From: Castanea sativa
Taxonomy: Eukaryota > Streptophyta > Magnoliopsida > Fagales > Fagaceae
Direction of reading: 5' to 3'
Assembly: GCF_040712315.1 (NCBI RefSeq)
Contig: NC_134016.1
Span: forward strand, 50,612,986 to 50,676,985
DNA length: 64,000 bases
Shown: piece after piece, positions 60,040 to 64,000 of the stretch
Numbering within the stretch: position 1 is the stretch's first letter
Layout: every line of letters starts with the position of its first letter
Position numbers and translations under genes: made by a program
Notes under the pieces: model-generated
The model's input: the letters and a program-made list of their open reading frames with translations, nothing else
Told to the model about the DNA's origin: nothing
The model's database searches: none

Positions 60040-60430
60040 GGACTACTTAATTGGACTGAAATGGGGACCAAATGGACAGAAATGGGTTGAAGTGGATCAA
60101 ACTGGCCCACATGCACAAAATGGGTCCAAGTGGACAGAATGGACTAAAATTGACCGATTGGACCAAACTGGACTGAGGTGGACCAAATGAACCAAATTGG
60201 ATTGAATGGACGGAAATGGGCTAAAGTGGATCGAACTAGCCCGAATGGACTGAATGGCCGGAAGTGGGCCAAATAGACTGATTGGATCAAACTAGACCAA
60301 AATGGACCATATTATACCTAATAGACCAAACTAAAAAGAAATGGACCACTGTGAATCGAACTGGCCTGAATGGACTGAACTGGACCTAAGTACACCAAAA
60401 TGGACCTAATAGGCTGAATTAGACCAAAAC
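60040..60430. repeat. Degenerate GGACC minisatellite (second array)
   Basis: About 390 bp of diverged units around 10 bp, such as TGGACCAAAC, TGGACTGAAA and AAATGGACC. Same type as the array at 54358-54570. Confidence 0.8.
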
Positions 60431-60919
60431 GCTACGCTAATGTGACTAAACAAAAGTGTAGCAACAACTAATGCTATTTTAAATATTATATTGATGATAG
60501 AGAGAATTGAATATAGTATGTAAGGAAACAATTTTGAGAATTAAGTTATTCATTGTCAATAAAGAAAAAAAATGTGGAAAATTGCTAAGAAAACATGCTG
60601 ATGATGATGTGATGCAACAAGAACTTTGCAAAACTAAATGGAGAGATTCCATATCATTATATATAGTATAGATTGTTCATGCCAAAATTAAATTTATAAT
60701 ATTTTGATATTGGTTTTTGTGTATATAACAGAAAAAGATGTCAATATTTGCATATTGGTGACATTTACATTACATTTAAGATCAAGAGCCTTGTAATTTA
60801 ACTATATAACAACTCTTGATGTTCTTAATGGAAACATTTAAAATTCAAATCATGTCTACTCCGACTATTGAATTATTAAGAGGGAGAGATGACTAAAACA
60901 TGAAGTACACGGAATACAT

Positions 60920-61860
60920 ATATAAGGGTGTAATCGGTTCGGTTCGGTCGATTTTTTTAGTTTTGGACAAACGAAACCGAAATTTTTGATTTCTGAAATT
61001 CTCAACCAAAACCAACCAAAATAATTAGAAATCAATCGGTTTCAGTGGTATTTCGGTTTCCGTCGGTTTTTGGTTAAGCACATGGGGCTATTGATTTTTC
61101 CAAAACTCTAAGTCAACATCACAGTCACAAAAAGAAAATAACAACTCAGCATCACATTGAGTTATCGATTTTTTAATAAGAAAATAACAATTCAACATCA
61201 CAGTCACGGATTCACAAAAAATAGCATTGATTCAATATCAAACAAAACCCAAAATACAAAAAAAAAAAAAAAAAAAGGTTATCAAGAAATTAAAAAGAGA
61301 GAGGGTCACCGTGAGAATGAAAAGATCAAGCTGTGTGGAGAGGACGGTGTGGGGGGGCGGCGTGTGGAGGCCAGTGGCAAATGTCGACTGATGGAGCGAG
61401 GCTGGTGTGTGTGAGAAGGAGTGATGGAGACTTTGTGTGAGAGAGTGATGGAGGCGTGAGGGAATGATAGAGGCATGTTAGTGAAAGTGGGGTAGGTAGG
61501 GTAATGGTAGGGTTTTTATTTTCTTTTTTTTTCAATTAGTTTCTTTTTAACTTAATTAATTTAAGTTAATTAGTTTAATTTTAGTTAGTTAATCTAACTT
61601 ATCTAAGGGGCAGTGGACTTGAGTAATTTTGGCAAGGCCAAGCCTAAACGCCAAACCCAAGTTGTTCAATATATTTGCAAGGCCCATGTATATATAAAAT
61701 ATAATATAAATTATATATTTATTTTGGTTCGGTTTCGGCCGGTTTAGTGCATGAATACCTGCCATCGAAACCGAAACCGAATTTTTCGGTTTCAAGAAAT
61801 GGGAAACTGAACCGAATCAAAACCAAACCGAAATTTTGAACACGGTTCGGTCGGTTGTTT
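60920..61860. mobile_element. Candidate foldback/hAT-like element with GGTTCGG ends
   Basis: Left side carries ATCGGTTCGGTTCGGTCG and AACGAAACCGAAATTTTTG. The right side carries the inverted CGAAACCGAAACCGAATTTT and AACACGGTTCGGTCGG. The inverted ends enclose AT-rich sequence and a GAG/GTG-rich stretch at 61300-61480. No exact target duplication was found, and its right edge lies against the decayed tail of P9. Confidence 0.5.
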
Positions 61861-61899
61861 CAATGTTCCGGTTTTTCACACACGACCCTCTGTTCCCCA

Positions 61900-62043
61900 T
61901 CGGGCATGGTGGTGGTTATTCAAAAATTAGTCCTCATTCTAGTTTTGCAAAGCGGATAGGTGGGTTGTTCCTTTGTTTTACAATGACAACTCGAGACAGT
62001 TTTTGGCTCTCTTTTGCGTAAGTTAATTTCTCCATCTTGTCAT
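61900..62043 (-). pseudogene. P9: exon 2 with premature stop, no exon 1
   Basis: After CAATCAG at 62044-62050 the frame reads DDKMEKLTYAKESQKLS and then VVIVKQRNNPPIRFAKLE, and stops at TGA 61934-61936. Siblings run on into the proline tail at this point. Beyond the stop a CCACCACCATG and GGGAAC remnant of the tail is visible out of frame. No exon 1 lies between it and P10, although the acceptor is intact. Confidence 0.65.
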
Positions 62044-62630
62044 CTGATTGTTGCATCAAATAAATTACCACAACACATTCAGAAAATAAACAAGAAATAG
62101 ATACAAAGTTTAAAATATAATAAACAGTTTGAAATTGGATATAAAATAACGGTGCCAAGTTCATCACAGTTGATTTGGAGGTAAAAAAAAAAAAAACAGA
62201 CGTCGATCCCTAGTACCCTTGTATTGTACTTACTAAAAGTGCTTGCTTGCTAAAAGTTTTGAATGCCTATTAAGATTACTAAAAATGCTTGCTTGCTAAA
62301 AGTTCTGATTGGGTTTTGCAATAGAGTGGTGCTTATTACACACCACTTAACACACATAAAAAGAATTGAAAGAGTGTCATTTTCCAAAATCTCAAAAGAA
62401 AAGAATGTAATTACTCAAAAAATAATAATATTTCACATTTTTAGAATGTAATTACTCAAAAAATAATAATATTTCACATTTTTTAGAGTAGTTGGATTCT
62501 TTTAAATGAACCAAAATACAGGGTATTTGGCAAACTCTAAACACTCATGTTAACAAAAAGAAAAAGAAAAAAAAGGGAGTGAACCATATACTGATGACCC
62601 TAATATTTTGACATTAGTACTTTATGCCTA

Positions 62631-63634
62631 CTACTGGTGTGGCCCTGGGTTCCCTGTACGAAGTGGTGGCGGTGATTGAGCAATACGTTGTCGCATGGTT
62701 GTCTTTACTCGTAGGACTCTTGCACGTGGTAAAGGTGGGCTGTTGCTTTGTTTTATAATGATAGCTTCGGATAATTCTTCTCCGTCTCTTGCAGAAGTTA
62801 AATTCTCCATTTTCACACCTGATTTGCATCAAAGAGATTATCACTACAATTCACGCAATAAAAAAGAGATATATACGAAGTTTAAAAGATCAAATATAGA
62901 GTTGGTTGGGAGATAAAACAGAGATCTATCGCTAGTTAGTAGCCTTGTATCGTACTTCATAATTTTCCACTGCAATTTTTGGTCCTAAGGCTATTCTAAT
63001 GCTATGAGAGGGAATATATATATATGTGTGTGTGTGTGTGTGATATACGAGATACCTTCGTCATTTGTTGCATGCTTGAGTTTAGCTAACAAAACTAAAG
63101 ATCATAAGCTATAGAATTTTTTGGAGACATGTATCATGGAGTTGTGCACAAAGAAGATGAATGAAAAGGCTCTTATCCCCTCTATTCGTCGTTCACACAT
63201 GAAAGGAAATTTAGACCTCGGTTGATTATTCTTAATCTACATTACCAATTTAATTAATTAAATTAGTTATGCAATGGATTTTAATTTAGTGCATAGTGGG
63301 CACTGTGAACAACTATATCGAAAAAATTGAATACAACGGAAAATAAATTTTGACATAGCAATAGGTTACAATTGGACAAACCTGACGAGAAAAACTCTTT
63401 GGGAGTTTATTGATCACCATCGAATGGAAGAATTTACTAATTAGAGTCGAAGTTTACAATATAAGAATATAACCCCAATCCTAGTGTTGCTAACTACACT
63501 ATATACATGCCAATTAATATAAATTTATATGGAAAAAGGTGCTACAATAATTACTCTTACCAGTGAAAAACAAGCTCCATGCAATAAAAAGTACAAGAAA
63601 ACCTAGGACTGCCTCTCTTCAGCTCAAACATCAT
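62631..63634 (-). pseudogene. P10: peptide-family gene with frameshifted signal-peptide exon
   Basis: Exons are 63634-63561 (74 nt) and 62818-62631 (188 nt); intron 742 bp. Exon 2 in its family frame is intact: VKMENLTSARDGEELSEAI, a spacer with RVLRVKTT and the tail SPPPLRTGNPGPHQ before TAG. Exon 1 starts MMFELKRG but has a 2-nt and a 9-nt loss, so the hydrophobic core is destroyed and the donor is in phase 2 instead of 1. Splicing at the intact GTAAGA donor would read exon 2 in another frame. That frame stays open past 62631, giving a basic, Thr/Arg-rich product without signal peptide. Promoter, donor and acceptor are otherwise good. Most likely a recent pseudogene. Confidence 0.68.
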
Positions 63635-63670
63635 GTTGCCTTGTGGAAGAGAACTGATGACAAGAATTTC

Positions 63671-63735
63671 ATGATATATACCCAGACATGTTTGTATGTT
63701 TCTCCGCAGTTTCTTCTTTTCTTTTCCTTCACATG
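63671..63735 (-). promoter_or_regulatory. P10 core promoter
   Basis: CTGGGTATATATCATG lies about 40 bp upstream of the P10 ATG, with the family AAACATACAAACATG and AAACTGCGGAGAAA blocks above it. Confidence 0.5.
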
Positions 63736-63885
63736 CAACTACAGGGTCAAAGTTCAGAAGGCCACAAAGCCTTTAGTGGGTAGTTCAAAGACCACAAACA
63801 CATGCCACCAAACTAAAGGCTAGCAAAATAGGTGAGGTTGTTGTGAATAATAAATTTGTTAGTATAAAAAGCTATAGAAAGTAGG

Positions 63886-64000
63886 TTCCAGTCAACTCAA
63901 TTGGTAAAATCTCTGATGGTTGTATAAGAGATCTGGGGTTCAATCTCCGCCTACACCAAAAACTTATTAGTGTCTTGATCTGATGATAAAAGAGGTATCA
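63886..64000 (+). mobile_element. tRNA-derived SINE, cut by the window end
   Basis: A-box-like CTCAATTGGTAAAATCTC and B-box GGGGTTCAATCTCCGCC followed by a CTACACCAAAAA body. The 3' end and tail lie beyond the window. Confidence 0.75.

Noticed and set aside
61157..61535. Open frames on both strands around 61.2-61.5 kb
   Set aside because: They read simple GAG/GTG-rich sequence inside a candidate transposon, with no recognisable domain.
5638..63634. Assignment of the peptides to CLE, CEP, PIP or PROPEP families
   Set aside because: Single tails show faint likeness (VPTGPHP to CLE, GNPG to CEP or PEP), but invariant residues and the required C-terminal His/Asn patterns are missing across the family.
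63886..64000. Possible tRNA gene (B-box GGTTCAATC)
   Set aside because: There is no cloverleaf or acceptor stem. The A-box/B-box spacing followed by a CACCAAAAA body fits a SINE.

Overview
This is an AT-rich, repeat-dense plant nuclear window. It carries Ty1-copia elements, a TRIM, a Pack-MULE, a CACTA relic, hAT and Stowaway MITEs, tRNA-derived SINEs and long (TA)n tracts, and no rRNA or organellar genes. The SINE and LTR types look to me like those of a woody eudicot, possibly Fagaceae (oak or chestnut), but that is recollection and was not tested.

The main host content is a previously unannotated-looking tandem family of tiny two-exon genes, all on the minus strand. Exon 1 is normally 85 nt and encodes a 28-residue signal peptide (core GLLLGFLVL, ending WSLFFT). 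It ends in phase 1 at a GTAAGA donor. After a 0.65-2.6 kb intron, exon 2 starts just after a CAG or TAG, with a short ENMEKLT-like block. It continues through an acidic and then basic spacer and stops at a proline-rich C-terminus such as PPPPRRPGNPGQKP. Predicted products are 76-93 aa. I see five intact models: P1 (5638-7033), P3 (12686-13572), P4 (21088-23884), P5 (33349-35256) and P8 (55890-57249). P2 (8861-10966) is open but has lost its hydrophobic core, and P10 (62631-63634) is frameshifted. P6 (25.0 kb), P7 (44.6 kb) and P9 (61.9 kb) are broken exon-2 copies, and an orphan exon 1 lies at 58.3 kb. A TATA-containing promoter block is conserved upstream of the genes and also survives without exon 1 at 18.6, 30.2-30.7 and 45.7 kb. 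I cannot assign the peptides to a known hormone or phytocytokine family.

The array grew by segmental duplication. The largest pair is about 18.63-24.85 kb (P4, followed by P6) and 30.70-36.54 kb (P5, followed by P7 after inserted transposons). A smaller pair is 25.33-27.05 and 27.68-30.23 kb. Segments near 4.7-7.2 and 54.8-57.4 kb (P1 and P8) are also paralogous. By hand count, P4 and P5 differ at 17 of 146 exon-2 sites, almost all amino-acid changing, but at only 3 of 85 exon-1 sites, and flanking intron differs by about 4 percent. This points to fast evolution of the peptide tail.

Later insertions can be polarised with the duplicated empty sites: a hAT MITE (22387-23160), a Stowaway MITE (35882-36156), a SINE (55341-55463), two solo LTRs (28862-29936 and 30268-30671), a copia with an RNase H deletion (14066-18622), and a 6.8 kb non-autonomous LTR element with gag plus a second ORF (37628-44387). 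A Pack-MULE (2201-3425) carries a class-3-lipase gene fragment. A CACTA/Ptta relic (49.3-52.3 kb) and two GGACC-type minisatellites complete the window.
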